DNA of 64,000 bases from Lepturacanthus savala (lineage: Eukaryota > Chordata > Actinopteri > Scombriformes > Trichiuridae): positions 3,070,001 through 3,134,000 of the forward strand of contig CM060474.1 in NCBI GenBank assembly GCA_030544235.1. Direction: 5' to 3'. The notes under the pieces are model-generated. The model saw only the letters and a program-made list of their open reading frames with translations. It searched no databases and was not told the origin of the DNA. Below, one piece after another: positions 13,101 to 22,990 of this stretch; the first letter of the stretch is position 1; each line of letters begins with the position of its first letter. The translations under genes and the position numbers were made by a program.

Positions 13101-16100
13101 CAAAAACACAACACTCCATTAACGTTATTCCATTCCTTTTTCATAAAGTAAAGCCAAACTTTTGAATGTGAAACTCTTGAGCTTTTGAATCTGGTGGGCG
13201 CCATTGTTGTTTATGACGTGCTAAACCGTTGTAACGTCATCATGTAATTAGTCGTGGTTGCTGGAAATGAGCGTGCGTAACTTGCGTAAGTTACATGACG
13301 TATATTTGTGCTGATTGGAATTGATAAGAGAATCGTTCCCATCCCTAATAACGGATCACAATAAATTTGGATATTAGTCGATAGGTGCCGCTGTATCATT
13401 TTCTATAAAGGACAGAATCTTTCTGTCTGTATATGTAGGTCTGTCCTGTGCTCTGTCAAGTTTAAAGTCGATTGGATGACCAGTTCTCAAGAATGTTTCC
13501 AGGCATCAACAGACTCTGAATGATCACTGCACTAGTTAAGTAAATTCCACAACTGCTTCATCACATGTTTCTTCCACACACACGTGACCATCTTGAGTTT
13601 CCTTCAAATTTCAATACTACTTAGCAAGAGAAAGAGCATCTGATGTACAGATAGTAAACAACCTGCGGAGCTGAAACCGCTCTCACACACCAGCCCACAG
13701 GAAATGACTCCGTTTGAAGCCAGCAACCTCATAAATGAATCTGTGTCTCCTCCTCAACTCAGAGGCCAGAAGAAAGTCTGCCTCTGAGTAAATGTGCATG
13801 TGATGTTTTGCTGGAATGTGAGTTCACAAACTTAGAAGTGACGCAATGTTTGAACCATTTCAGCACCGACATTGTTTCAACCTGCCATCTATCTGCAGGG
13901 ATTGCTGCAGAAACATGAAATCAACAAATGGAAATATCTTGTTTTTGGTACAATTACTCCAATATTGAGTGGCAGATGACTTATTTCAAGTTACTTTTTC
14001 TTGACTTCCAAAAATCTGAATCAAAAGTCAAAAATATGACATAAAAATTCACAAATATTAGATAAAAGAAAGATATAAGAAAAAATACCACAAATGAGAT
14101 ACAAAGTGACAAAAATATGAGGTAAAAAGCCTAAATTATGAGAAAAAAATGTCACAAATATGAAATATGAACAAAAAAAACTAAAAATGTAAGGTAAAAA
14201 TTCAAAGTTATGACATAAAACATCCCAAATATGACATAAAAACAGTTCTGACATAAAAAGGCATCATGGTAAATAGTCAAAGAGTTTCTTCTTCAGGGTT
14301 TTACCTAAACGAGGCTCCAGCTGCAGTCAACATACTCGCCAGCAGCTTTAGGATTTTGTGCCGTTTCAGGAATGTAGAATCTGCAGTTCATTTCCTTCAG
14401 AATGTGGCCTCACGTTGATATTTTCCTCTGCTCACACTTTACTGTATCTACACTAGTCCAGCTGCTTCCAGCAGTAGGGGACAACATTTTTTAGCCTACA
14501 GACTTTGATCTACACATTTCTGTTAAAAGATATAAGAGTTTCTGTTTCTCATCTCATCTTCTATACCCGCTTGTTCCTCATTAGGGTCACAGGGGTCTGC
14601 TGGAGCCAATCCCAGCGCGTTATGGTGAGAGGCAGGGATACACCCCAGATGGTCGCCAGCCAATCTTGGGGCACACACACCATTCACTCACACACACCTA
14701 CGGGCAATTTAGAGTCTCCAATTAACCTCAGCATGTTTTTGGACTGTGGGAGGAAGCCGGAGTACCCGGTGAAAACCCACGCAGACACGGGGAGAACATG
14801 CAAACTCCACACAGAAAGGTCCCAGACCCAGGACCAAGGAGGTCTTGAACCTGTGACCTTCTTGCTGTGAGGCAACAGTGCTAGTTTCTGTTTCTATACA
14901 TAGAAAATAGCATTTAATTCCTCTTCTTTTTATTTAAGACATAATTAAGCAAATGCTATTAATACAAAATGATCAACAAATATATATACTTTTATATAGA
15001 TCAGATATATTTAAGCATTAGGATTATCAAAACTTCACCATGCTATGGTACAGTAACGAAATGTTATGAGACTAATGAGACTGCTTTGTCCACCAGAGTT
15101 TGGGAGCTGCCGAGTTTGATGAGGGAGACCAGAAGATACCATCAGCCTCACAGCAGCAGCTGAGCAGCTCGTGGCTCTGCTCCACTGGTCTGGAAACTGC
15201 TGGTATCAACAAAAAAAGGCAAAGCACTTATTGCTGTGACTATGGGAATCATGACGATGAGCGAATTTTAAAAAATGTTGAACTGGTTGTTTTGCCAAGA
15301 TTAGTCCTAAACCAAGATTATGCTACAATATATTTTCCCCAAATATATTTAAATTTCCTGTTAAGGGCCAACCTTCAAATTTTGTGAATTTTGGATTTAT
15401 TCCCTTTAATTCCCATATATTCTCATTAATTCCAATGGAAAGTTTGCAACTTTGGAAATTCCCAGAATTTTGCAACCGTAATCTGGACAAAAAAAGAAGA
15501 TATTTTATGTTGAATTATGAGCTTTGGGAAACACTGATCAACATTTCACACCATATTATGAACCAAACAACTATAGGTGCTGGTCACATGATATAGGATG
15601 AGAGAGGAGAGGCACATAATCCACATTGCTTGAGTGTAAAGTTTCTACAGTCAGTGATGGTTTGGGGTGCCATGTCATCTGCTGCAGTTTTTTCACTGCG
15701 TTTTCTTAAGTCCGAGGTCAACGCAGCAGTCTACCAGGAAGTTTTAAAGCACTTCATGCTTCCTGCTGCTGACCAACTTTATGGAGATGCAGATTTCCCT
15801 TTCCAACAGGGCTGGTTTAAGGACCATGGTATCTCTGTTCTTAATTGGCCAGGAAAATCGCCTGACTTTAACCCCATAAATATTCTATGAGGTATTGTGA
15901 AGAGAAAGATGTAATATACAGAAGAGCTGAACGTCACGATCAAAGCACCATGGACTCTCCCAGCACCCGAGCAGTGCCAACAACTCATGGACTCCAAGCC
16001 ACAGTAATTCAGGTAAAAGAAGTCACAACTAAGTATTGTGTTGCACATGCTCATACTTTTCAGGTTCATAATTTTCAGTCGAGAAATCTTTTTTCCTTTT

Positions 16101-19100
16101 TATAAGTAATATTCTAATTTTCTGAGATACTGAAGTTGGGATTTTAGTTGTCAGTTGGAATCATCAAAATTAAAAGAAAAACATTTGAAATATATATTTC
16201 TCTGTAATTAATGAATATAATATGCATGTTTCACTTTTTGAAAGGAATTATTGATATAAATCAACTTTTTTACAATATTCAAAATTATATGACCATTGAT
16301 TAATCAATCCAATAATCTATAGATTAATCGACTATCAGAATAGATTATATAATAATGTCTGACTCTTTTTTGTTGATGGAAGTTGATACAGCAGAAACAC
16401 ATTCTTTTCCCTCATCTGAATCTGTGCCAACACAATAGTGGGAGAGTCTGTGTGTGAGTGGAATGCCTGTGTACAGAAATAACTAAATTCCAGACTGGTG
16501 GAAAAACTGCTGAAAAACTTCAAACTAAAGCTGCTTATTGTGATTCTTCACTGCCTCATGCAACAAACAAAACATCTCTAAGTGACTTTAAGAGAACATC
16601 TGGGGCTGAAGAGACTCTGCAGCTCCTTCATCTGGCAGCAAATCAACGGAAAATGTGAGGAATGCAAAGAGATGATGTGGTGGACTTCAGGGGCTGCCAT
16701 GGGTCACAGCGTATAATAAACGTGAGAGGCCGGCATACTCTGTCTGGCTCGCCGTGGGCCCTCAGAGGGGTTTACTCTAGACTTGGGCCAGGCTGTTTCA
16801 TAATGTTGGACGGGAGAAAAGGAGGAGGAGGAGGAAAAGGGCTTCTGTCGACCACACCCTGGCTTGAGCTTGCAGCGCTGTGGAGTAAGATTACCGCAAA
16901 CAAAACACGGTCACACTTTCCTCTACAACCGAACCTGAGTGGTCTGAGGCAGAAACATGCCCAGAACCTGTAGCAGCGTGATGCAACTTCGCTCTCGCCA
17001 TTTTCATCTCACCGAGTAACAATGGAGCATGTGTTTGTGGTTAGGAAACCACAAGTGTTTTTCCTTCAGACTAATTCAAGATAATTCTTCTTAATCTCAT
17101 CAACACTGTAGCAGTCTTTAAAAGAAAAAAGAGAGAAATCTCAAAGCTCTGCGAGTTCAGCCAAATATTTAAACAAGGAGAGGAATGAATTTTTGCTGCA
17201 CACCCACCTCCACCTGCTCCTCATACCTGCAGATTGTAATCACACACCTGATAACTCAGAGGATGCACTAATTACAGTCTGTGCAGCCTTGACATGAGGA
17301 AAAGAATTTCTTCAACGAAGAAGCCAAACAGCAGCTGCTGCACAATAATCTGTTTACAGCAAGCACAATTTGTTTCTTTGTTTGTTTACCTACATTACAT
17401 GGCTGCTTGTAATGTCTTCTAAACACAAATAGTACAAAATCAGACAAATCGGTACAAACTGGCGATTAAACTACCTTAATGTTAAAATAAGCTATGTGTC
17501 CATATGACACTTAAAGTGATGAAAAACAAAATCCAGTCATTTAAAAAGAAGAAAGGAAGTTGAGGATGAGTTAGTTAGGTGATCTTACATATTTATATAG
17601 TATTTAAATAATTGTGACAAAGAAAGGGGATAGAAATTCAAATTTATGACATAAAAAGATAAAATTATAGATAACTACCTCAGTGTGTTATGCTAAGCTG
17701 TGGTAGTTTAATTAATTACCAACTATTTTGATAATCAATTAATGGATTTAAGTCAAACAACATCTTACACCATTTTATGAACCAAAAAATAAGCGATAAT
17801 ATTGCTAAACAATATTATCGCAGTGGAACAAACAACTATAGACATATATTATGTTTATTATTTTATTGAGAAGTCCTTATTGCTGTACTTTGTTGTTTTT
17901 TAATTATTTTTAATTAGTTCTTTTGTTACTTATGTTTATAGAATCCATTGCATGTTGATTTATATAGTAGTATGATTCAATAAATGGCTGAGAAGTTGAT
18001 ATTCTGTTAAATTCTTTAAATTGAAATGGGGCAAAACTGTATAACAAAACATTCTGAAAAATAAGTCTATGGCAGGAAAGATGAGTTGAATATGTCCTTT
18101 AAATGAGGTTCTATGCTTCAGCATGTTTCTGTAGTTCACATCAGATCAGATCTGAGTTTACATCATGTTAAAGGGATGTGAACTGGGTGGAGCTGCTGTT
18201 TAAACAGGACCAGTGCATTTCTCACATCACAACACCTTCATCTGCAGTGATACATTTACCTTTCTGGATTAACACACAAACACTGACTGACCTGTGATGC
18301 CAAACTCAAATCTCAGAATTTATTCAGCATCTACAAACTCATGAAATATTGATCATCTCTGCCGTCCACACCTGATCACACACAAAGAGCTGCAGTGCTG
18401 CTGCCGCCACACAAACGCTGTAGTGAGCTGACCTTTACCAGACTCCAAATAAACTCAGGACACACAGAGTTCACACAGAAAGATGCAGACGTAAAAGAAC
18501 AGAGTTCCATCTGTACTCGTAGCTCTGAGCTGCATGAAGGCCTGTTTGACTTGTTATTTTACTAACACCTCTGTTCAAATATCCCTCCGCCCAACGAGCC
18601 AAAACATGCACCACTTCACACCTGTTTTACTACAAATCCACTCCCTTATCTGAGGCTCATCAACATCAACATGATCACTAGATAATGTTACCTAGCGTCT
18701 CTGTAACCAGTGACTTGGTAGATAAAACTGAAATTGTTGATTATTGTGACAACAACCGAGTTTCTATACAAAGACCAAATACCTGAACTTCTTTGTTATC
18801 TTATTTATAGGAATATAAACGTTTTTTTGGTAAAAATCCAATGTTAGATGTTGCCTTCCTAAAAGCAAAAAACACTAAAAACACTTTTAACAATGATTAG
18901 TTGTTTAATCGATTATTTGTCAAGTATTACATTAATCACAGACTATTTTGATAATCGATTAATAGATTAGAGTCATTTTAAGAAAAAAAGTCCAAATTCT
19001 CTGGTTCCAGCTTCTCTTCTGATATTTTCTGGTTTCTTTAGTCCCCTATAATACTAAACTGGTGATCTTTGGGTTGTGGACTATTGGTCTGGACAAGACA

Positions 19101-22100
19101 TTTAAGTTGAAAAAAAAATTCCTCAATTCATCATTTAGTTGTTATGGTTAATGATTAATAGTTGATGATTCATTTTATAGTAGTTTAATAGTTAAAATAA
19201 AGCATTGATTCAATTGGCAAAATTTATTTCCTATCAATCAACTAGAGCTGCAAAAATGAGTTGATATAGTTGATAGTATTTTCTAGGGGCGGGACATTAA
19301 CTCGCTGATTACGATTAATAAATTACAAGTTAGGTGTTAAAAATATTAACGCAGTTTACATGTCAAACGTTTGCCAGACACCAAGTCGTGGTAGGACAGC
19401 TATACTGACACCACTGCTGCTACAACAATGAAAGCTGCTGCACTGTGAATTTCTGAGGATGTTCTTTAATGTCAATGTGGTCTAATGCGCTCCCCATGTT
19501 TTTATTCAGCACCTCAGAGCTGAGGTGCTGAATAAAAACATGGGGGGCATATTAGAGCACATTGGAGCAGGGAAGCGCTCATTGACGCTTCTTATTTCTG
19601 CAGAAAAAAAAATTGAGTTTTTTTAATAAAATAGACTGTGATTAGTTTAAACCTGCGATTATTTGTCACAATATACACCTGCACCTGTCGTGTAAAGTGG
19701 GCCCTGTGGTTAATTAAAACCCTGCGTTTATTTATGTTATGTCAAGTCAACATTGAAAACACTGAGGAATTTCCCAGGACTGTAGATTTAAAAGTGTTAC
19801 AGTATAGTACTACAGATAGCGACTAAAATTTGTCTACAGAAAATAAATGTTTTTTGGCCGCAAATATTGTTATGCGATTAGTTTCAATGAATTACAAAAA
19901 CTGTAATTAATTAGATACATTTGTTAAGGCACATATTTACTATTTTATTATTGATTTGAGTAAAAACTGTTCAGTTAAATCTTCTATGACTGACACTTTA
20001 CAAATCAGACTTCAGAGAAAGATCTTTGTCTTAATCCTGTTCTCTAAGAACAAGTCTGAAGAATGCAGGCAGGCGTCTGTGGCTGCAGGCGATTGATAAT
20101 TATATGGTTATTACAACTATTAAAAGAACAGAGGAAAATTGAGGAACTAAGACTCACAAAAAAACGCTGAAAGTTTCTTAAAGAGAAACTGCTTCACAGG
20201 CTGAAACCCCTCCCTGTCACATTTCTTTAGATATACATCAGATAACAATCAAAGCGTCTGTGGTTTTATTGCCAACAATAGTGAGGATCCACCTCCAACA
20301 GCCAGAGATGAAGAAATGTGGGAAAGATTGGGAGGAGGGGAACCGAAAAGTGAAAGAATGTGGTGTTTCAGGGTTCGGTCACAGACTGAAGAGGCTTTTA
20401 TTTTGTAAAGTAAGACAATAACAACCAATCGGGGACCAGGAACCAGCGGGGGTTCTGGGAGGGATCGACAGATTATTGACAGTCAATACTAAACAATCTA
20501 CTGGAGGAGAAAATGAAGGAACAACTGAATGTTTGTGGTGCAGGAAAAAAAAATATATTTTTGGGTGACGGCATCTAATAAAAAAACAGCTCAGGGCTCC
20601 TTCAAAAACTAAACATATGTATAATCCGTTTTTTAACATCACATTTTCTATATTTTACTACTCTTACTAAACTCAGTCTTGGTTAAATACTTGTACTTAG
20701 CATATGCGTCTCTCAAGAACAGAAAGTTTTCCATATTTTTATGCTGCTCCAGAATTTTCCATCTGGAATAAACGTTTGTTGAGTTTCAGATAATAAAAAT
20801 GTGGTCAAAGCAGATTATCTGATCTTTACATCTTTACTGTATGTTAATCAGTAAAACCTGTGGTAGAGATTTCTTATTATTTGAGGTCCTAACTAGTTTG
20901 CAGATAATTAATGAATTAATACGAAAGATCAGCAGCAGCCTTTTCTTTTGGTTTATGGAAGACTTGGGTGTATATACTGTGTATGTAATGTTAATAATAT
21001 ACTACTACTTTAGTTTGTCACTTAAAAGCCAAACACACTGAACGTGCATGCATAAGACGAGAGAGATGGCTGCAGCAGCTAAGATGAAAGCTGGTCACAG
21101 CACGCCCACTCCATCCATAGCCCAAGTCTCTGAAAAGTTGAAAAAGTTCTCAAAGGACAGCGCCAAAGCAAACAAACTCATAAAGAACTTGATAGAGTTC
21201 ATGGCTTTGGGTGATCAGATCAACCATTTAGTGTTGTGGAGGACATTGGCTTTAAGAGGCTCATGTTGGTGTCTCTCTAATTTTGAAACATTATTTAAAC
21301 CAGATCTGTGCACAAAACATTGGGAAATCTACACCTAATAAATAAACAAACATTATAAAACTTGATAAAGATAAGTCACTGGGGACCAACTGCAACAATC
21401 AAATGTGGTAACATTATTTACTTGCTAGTTGTGATGCTTTCACATTTATTTTGCATACAGTAATGCTTTATAATGAAGGGAAAACCCTGCAACAGTTGGT
21501 TGATTGATTCTTTGAAGGCGGTTGCATGTTAATCAAGAATATAAGTAATTTAAAGCATGTGCTAACATTAAAAGGACATTTATTATTAAACTCTGTTTGC
21601 ATTAAAACTGCAATGATTAGTCGATTAATTTCAACTTTCATTAACCAACTACTTTGATAATTGATGAGTCATTTTTAAAAAGACAATGTCCAAATTCTCT
21701 GGTTCCAGCTTTTCTTCTCTGATTATTTTCTGATTTCTTTAGTCTTCTATAATAGTACACTAATGATCTTTGGATGATGGACTGTTGAGACTGGACAAAA
21801 ACAAAATACATTTTAGGTTGAATCTTCAGCTTTGGGAAACTGTAATGAATATTTTATACCATTTTATGAATCAAACAACTTATAGATTAATTGTCTCTAT
21901 AATAGATAGTTTAATTGACTATTAAAATAGTTGCAGCCCTTGAAGTCCGTTTTGATTCTTCCACATTCGTTTCGCATTTACTAAAGATTTATAATGGAGA
22001 GGAAACCCTGCAAAGTTTCTGGACTAGTTTACTGCATGTTAATCAGATATTATAAGTATTTTTTTAAATAGCTAAAATTATCATTAAACCTTATTTGTTT

Positions 22101-22653
22101 AGCACCTTTCATACATTAAAAACATAAAGAATAGTTTTAGATAGTTAAAACTAACTTAAGTGGGGAAGGGAACGTACATAGATGATGTAGGAGAAATGAA
22201 GTTAACTAGAATAATAAGTAACGTGGGGGTTTAACCGCTCTGAAAATAATGAATGAATTAATCAAAAAGTAATGAGTAGATACTGATTAGTGGCAGCTGT
22301 GTTTACATAACGTTACAACGCAGACACCAAAAAGATTAACTTTGAATTAACTTGCAGCGACTTGTAAATAAAGAACCAGTTAATTTGGAACCCGTGGTGG
22401 AACTCACTCTGCCAGAGGAGCGACTTCTGCTGGAGACGACGGGCGGCGGCAGCTCCTCGTCGCTGGAGAAAGCTTCCAGCGTCGCGGCGGCGACTTGCGG
22501 CGGTTTGTTCTGCGCCGTAAGGTTCTTCAGATACAGCTGCACGTACACGTCCTTGGTCGGGTTCCCGCTCGGTAGCTCCACATTGTGGGCCAGCAGCTCG
22601 CTCTTTAGCTTGTCCTTGGTGAGCGAAGACGGGTCGTCCAGGTACTCCGGCAT
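4019..22653 (-). CDS. tmpo: Thymopoietin / lamina-associated polypeptide 2, 5' part (four exons; 3' end off window)
   Basis: LAP2 proteins bind chromatin through BAF and bind lamins; several isoforms are anchored in the inner nuclear membrane. Four exons join in frame: 22653-22408, 12140-12023, 5111-4962 and 4143-4019, giving 213 residues with GT-AG junctions throughout. Residues 1-50 match the LAP2-N (LEM-like) domain, starting MPEYLDDPSSLTKDKLKSEL and including KDVYVQLYL. Residues about 95-139 form the LEM domain, with the TRKLYEKKL motif. Residues 172-213 are an acidic/proline stretch followed by a basic segment with RGKTPVT, as in the nucleoplasmic region of vertebrate LAP2. The start is fixed by the conserved N-terminus in a GC-rich promoter. 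No further exon was recognised at 1-4018, so the lamin-binding region and transmembrane segment must lie to the left. Identity is from remembered family sequence, without a search. Confidence 0.93.
4255..4590 (+). repeat. Interspersed family A copy, near full length
   Basis: All family blocks occur in order: TCCAAATCCTCTGGTTCCAG, TTTAGTTTTCTATAATCGTA, GGTTGAATCTTCAGCTTTGG and CATTTTACACCATTTTATGA, then ACCAAACAACTAATTAATCA. It ends GTCGCAGCCC, inverted relative to the GGGCTGCA ends of other copies. Confidence 0.65.
4962..5111 (-). CDS. tmpo: tmpo coding exon 3 (residues 122-171, LEM domain second half)
   Basis: A CCCACAG acceptor is followed by the two bases that complete Ala122, then STRKLYEKKLQKLLDEG, the C-terminal LEM helix. 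The rest is a Thr/Pro linker and the acidic DLYSDKED segment, which resembles mammalian DRYSDNEED. It ends one base into a codon before a GTAAGA donor. Confidence 0.93.
5376..5432 (-). repeat. Family B repeat, tail fragment
   Basis: GGGTCACGGGGGTCTGCTGG and AGCCAATCCCAGCACACTGC match the tail segment of the longer family B copies. An ATT trinucleotide run lies beside it. Confidence 0.55.
5983..7700 (-). pseudogene. L2-type LINE carcass (endonuclease and reverse transcriptase fragments)
   Basis: In order on the minus strand, in several frames. Endonuclease pieces at 7,674-7,198 include TGDFNLCVDSIS, HVTQPTHNRGHTLDLVI and SDHYCVYFN. Reverse transcriptase pieces follow: TAVVRPLLKKSNLD, LVLLDLSTAFD, VPQGSILGPLLFNLYMLPLG and WMAVNFLQFNQDKT. 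The PQGSxLGPLLFxLYMLPLG motif is typical of fish L2 (Maui-like) elements. The YADD motif was not found, and frameshifts and stops make it dead. It lies in tmpo intron 2, antisense-neutral (same strand as the gene). Confidence 0.85.
8221..9824 (-). mobile_element. Complete Tc1/mariner element with IR/DR termini
   Basis: Bounded by TA dinucleotides at 8219-8220 and 9825-9826. The left end CAGTGGGGAAAACAAGTATT is the exact inverse of the right end. Terminal inverted repeats are about 200 bp (8,221-8,424 and 9,623-9,824). Each has an outer and an inner copy of an AAGTATTTGAACACC direct repeat, the IR/DR plan of Sleeping Beauty-type elements. An uninterrupted transposase lies between the arms. Near-identical arms and the open frame point to recent insertion into tmpo intron 2. 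Confidence 0.95.
8437..9459 (-). CDS. Tc1-like DD34E transposase, intact (340 aa)
   Basis: Cut-and-paste transposase. Residues about 8-115 form the bipartite paired-like helix-turn-helix DNA-binding region, with a GRPR-like position reading RSGAPCKI. The RNase H-like catalytic core has D153 (LLSDETKIELFG), D244 (FQHDNDPKHTA) and E279 (SPDLNPIENLW), with 34 residues between the last two, the DD34E spacing of Tc1. The length of 340 aa equals that of functional Tc1 transposases, and there is no stop or frameshift. The start MAKTKELSND is the usual one for this family. It sits wholly inside the element with its own arms. Confidence 0.95.
   Translation of the reverse strand: MAKTKELSNDTREKIVHLHKAGKGYGAIAKQLGEKRSTVGAIIRKWKKLNMTVNLNRSGAPCKISPRGVSMILRKVRNQPGTTRQELVNDLKRTGTNVSKVTVGNTLRRHDLKSCMARKVPLLKSAHVKARLKFAYDHLDDTEESWEKVLLSDETKIELFGHNSTKRVWRKKNEEYNPKNTIPTVKHGGGSIMLWGCFSAHGTGRVHCIKERMTRAMYCEILGNNLLPSVRALKMGRGWVFQHDNDPKHTARKTKDWLRKKHIKVLAWPSQSPDLNPIENLWRELKLRVSQRQPRNLTDLEKICVEEWARIPPAVCANLVKKYRKRLTSVIANKGYCTKY
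11214..11420 (+). mobile_element. Truncated copy of the CTACCGTAA-type TIR element
   Basis: GGTAATTTCTGGACTATAAG, CTACTTTTTTATATTCTGAA and CTGTGGCCTATACAATGATG match, with divergence, the reverse complement of 46,040-46,160 plus the typical ACTATAAG end. No right end is seen, so this is a fragment in tmpo intron 2. Confidence 0.55.
12023..12140 (-). CDS. tmpo: tmpo coding exon 2 (residues 83-121, LEM domain first half)
   Basis: A CCACAG acceptor is followed in phase 0 by KATRKTDKARPDELD, then the first LEM helix (LSDEGLRDELLKHGLDLGP). It ends one base into a codon at GTT GTT G before a GTGAGC donor. The phase matches exon 3. Confidence 0.93.
12825..12995 (+). repeat. Interspersed family A copy, partial
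   Basis: Contains CGATTAATAGATTTGA, TCTCTGGTTCCAGTTTCTCA and TTTTAGGTTGAATCTTCAGC in the family order; the TCTATAATAG block is deleted. Confidence 0.55.
14010..14262 (+). repeat. Degenerate AT-rich tandem repeat (unit about 17-20 nt)
   Basis: Repeated variants of AAATATGACATAAAAA appear many times, imperfectly spaced. The same unit recurs at 58,885-59,060 and briefly near 17,640. The open frame on the other strand is an artefact of the repeat. Confidence 0.65.
14553..14885 (-). repeat. Family B repeat (SINE-like, tRNA-type promoter head), long copy
   Basis: On the minus strand the head has CTCACAGCAAGAAGGTCACA followed by a B-box-like GGTTCAAGACC. The body has GGAGTTTGCATGTTCTCC and TCCAAAAACATGCTGAGG, and the tail has GGGATTGGCTCCAGCAGACC then AAGCGGGTATAGAAGATG. 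The same order on the plus strand at 60,010-60,345 defines a repeat of about 330 bp. Confidence 0.65.
15630..16045 (+). pseudogene. Tc1-like transposase fragment (Sleeping Beauty-type family), broken
   Basis: The frame 15,630-15,890 gives VMVWGAMSSA, SEVNAAVYQEVLKHFMLPAA and DQLYGDADFPFQQGWFKDHG, then NWPGKSPDFNPINIL. It is the C-terminal half of a Tc1 transposase different from the intact one. The segment between QQ and WF, which should hold the second catalytic Asp, is deleted, and the catalytic Glu of the PIENLW motif is replaced (PINIL). After a stop the sequence continues as degraded C-terminal coding to about 16,045. No inverted repeats were recognised. Confidence 0.85.
18893..19115 (+). 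repeat. Interspersed family A copy
   Basis: Contains GTTTAATCGATTATTTG, GTCCAAATTCTCTGGTTCCA, TTTAGTCCCCTATAATACTA, GGGTTGTGGACTATTGGTCT and GGACAAGACATTTAAGTTGA in order; the 3' part is missing. Confidence 0.6.
19285..19925. repeat. AT-rich MITE-like repeat with a perfect 26-bp hairpin
   Basis: Begins near GGGGCGGGACATTAACTCG and ends near a run of AATTACAAAAACTGTAATTAATTAG. At 19,492-19,517 and 19,520-19,545 the arms beginning CCCCATGTTTTTATTCAGCA are perfectly complementary, 26 bp each with a 2-nt loop. Imperfect pairing continues outward (CAATGTGGTCTAATGCGCTC against the right flank). Boundaries are approximate. Confidence 0.6.
21048..21310 (+). pseudogene. hAT transposase N-terminal remnant, copy 2
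   Basis: Plus-strand frame with STPTPSIAQVSEKLKKFSKD, SAKANKLIKNLIEFMALGDQ, and then, after a frameshift, VEDIGFKRLMLVSL. This is the region after the BED finger in ZBED/hAT transposases (usual form: IxEFMALDDQPxSVVEDIGF). A frameshift near 21,225 and a stop end it. It shares about 100 bp with 886-1,010. Confidence 0.7.
21605..21945 (+). repeat. Interspersed family A copy, near full length
   Basis: Starts CTGCAATGATTAGTCGATTA and ends ATAGTTGCAGCCCTTG, so the ends are inverted (CTGCAA/TTGCAG). All internal blocks are present in order. The best copy in the window for defining the family. Confidence 0.7.
22408..22653 (-). CDS. tmpo: tmpo coding exon 1 (residues 1-82, LAP2-N domain)
   Basis: Starts at the ATG of MPEYLDDPSS and ends at GGC AGA before a GTGAGT donor, in phase 0. 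It encodes the LEM-like DNA-binding domain and then a Ser/Arg-rich linker ending SSRSRSSGR. An FSSDEE segment matches the phosphorylatable acidic patch of mammalian LAP2. Confidence 0.95.
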
Positions 22654-22990
22654 GTCGGCGAAGTGCGGTGCGAGGGACAGACGTTACCGGGGTTAGCAAG
22701 CAACGACACCGAAGAAGAAAGCGGTAAAAATCAGGGAGGTTCGGGCTGAGTAGCGCGGCTAACCAGCGCCTCTTACCGGACTGAACTAGGAAAGCAAAAA
22801 TAGAAAATAACCTGTAGCGGAAATGAGCGTTAACGCGTTTAAGGAAGGAGAGAAAAACTCGCTGCTCTCGCTTCCTCCTCTGCGCGAATGGTGAATTGAA
22901 AATAGCGGCTGTTCAGATTAACCTGCGCCGGGCTGATACTGCAGGGGGTGGGGTGACCCGACCGGACGTGACGCCCCGCGGGAGAGGTGG
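22654..22990 (-). promoter_or_regulatory. tmpo: GC-rich tmpo promoter / 5' UTR
   Basis: The sequence next to the tmpo start is strikingly rich in CpG (runs such as GGGGTGACCCGACCGGACGTGACG) against an AT-rich background, as expected for a housekeeping CpG-island promoter. The GC-rich zone begins inside exon 1 and ends near 22,990. No TATA box was assigned and the transcription start is unknown. Confidence 0.55.

Larger units (their letters stand above)
12141..22407 (-). other. tmpo: tmpo intron 1 (10.3 kb)
   Basis: Contains family A copies, the AT-rich tandem array, family B, the broken Tc1 fragment, the hairpin MITE and the hAT remnant. The stretches 12,995-14,000, 16,350-17,700, 17,800-18,890 and 19,930-21,040 show no gene or clear element. 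The open frame at 16,662-16,973 looks like chance. Confidence 0.6.

Noticed and set aside
16662..16973. 103-codon open frame in tmpo intron 1
   Set aside because: Locally GC-richer sequence and a GGGGK run, but no similarity recognised and no exon signals.
22352..22696. 114-codon plus-strand open frame over tmpo exon 1
   Set aside because: Antisense shadow of the conserved LAP2-N coding exon, without its own homology.
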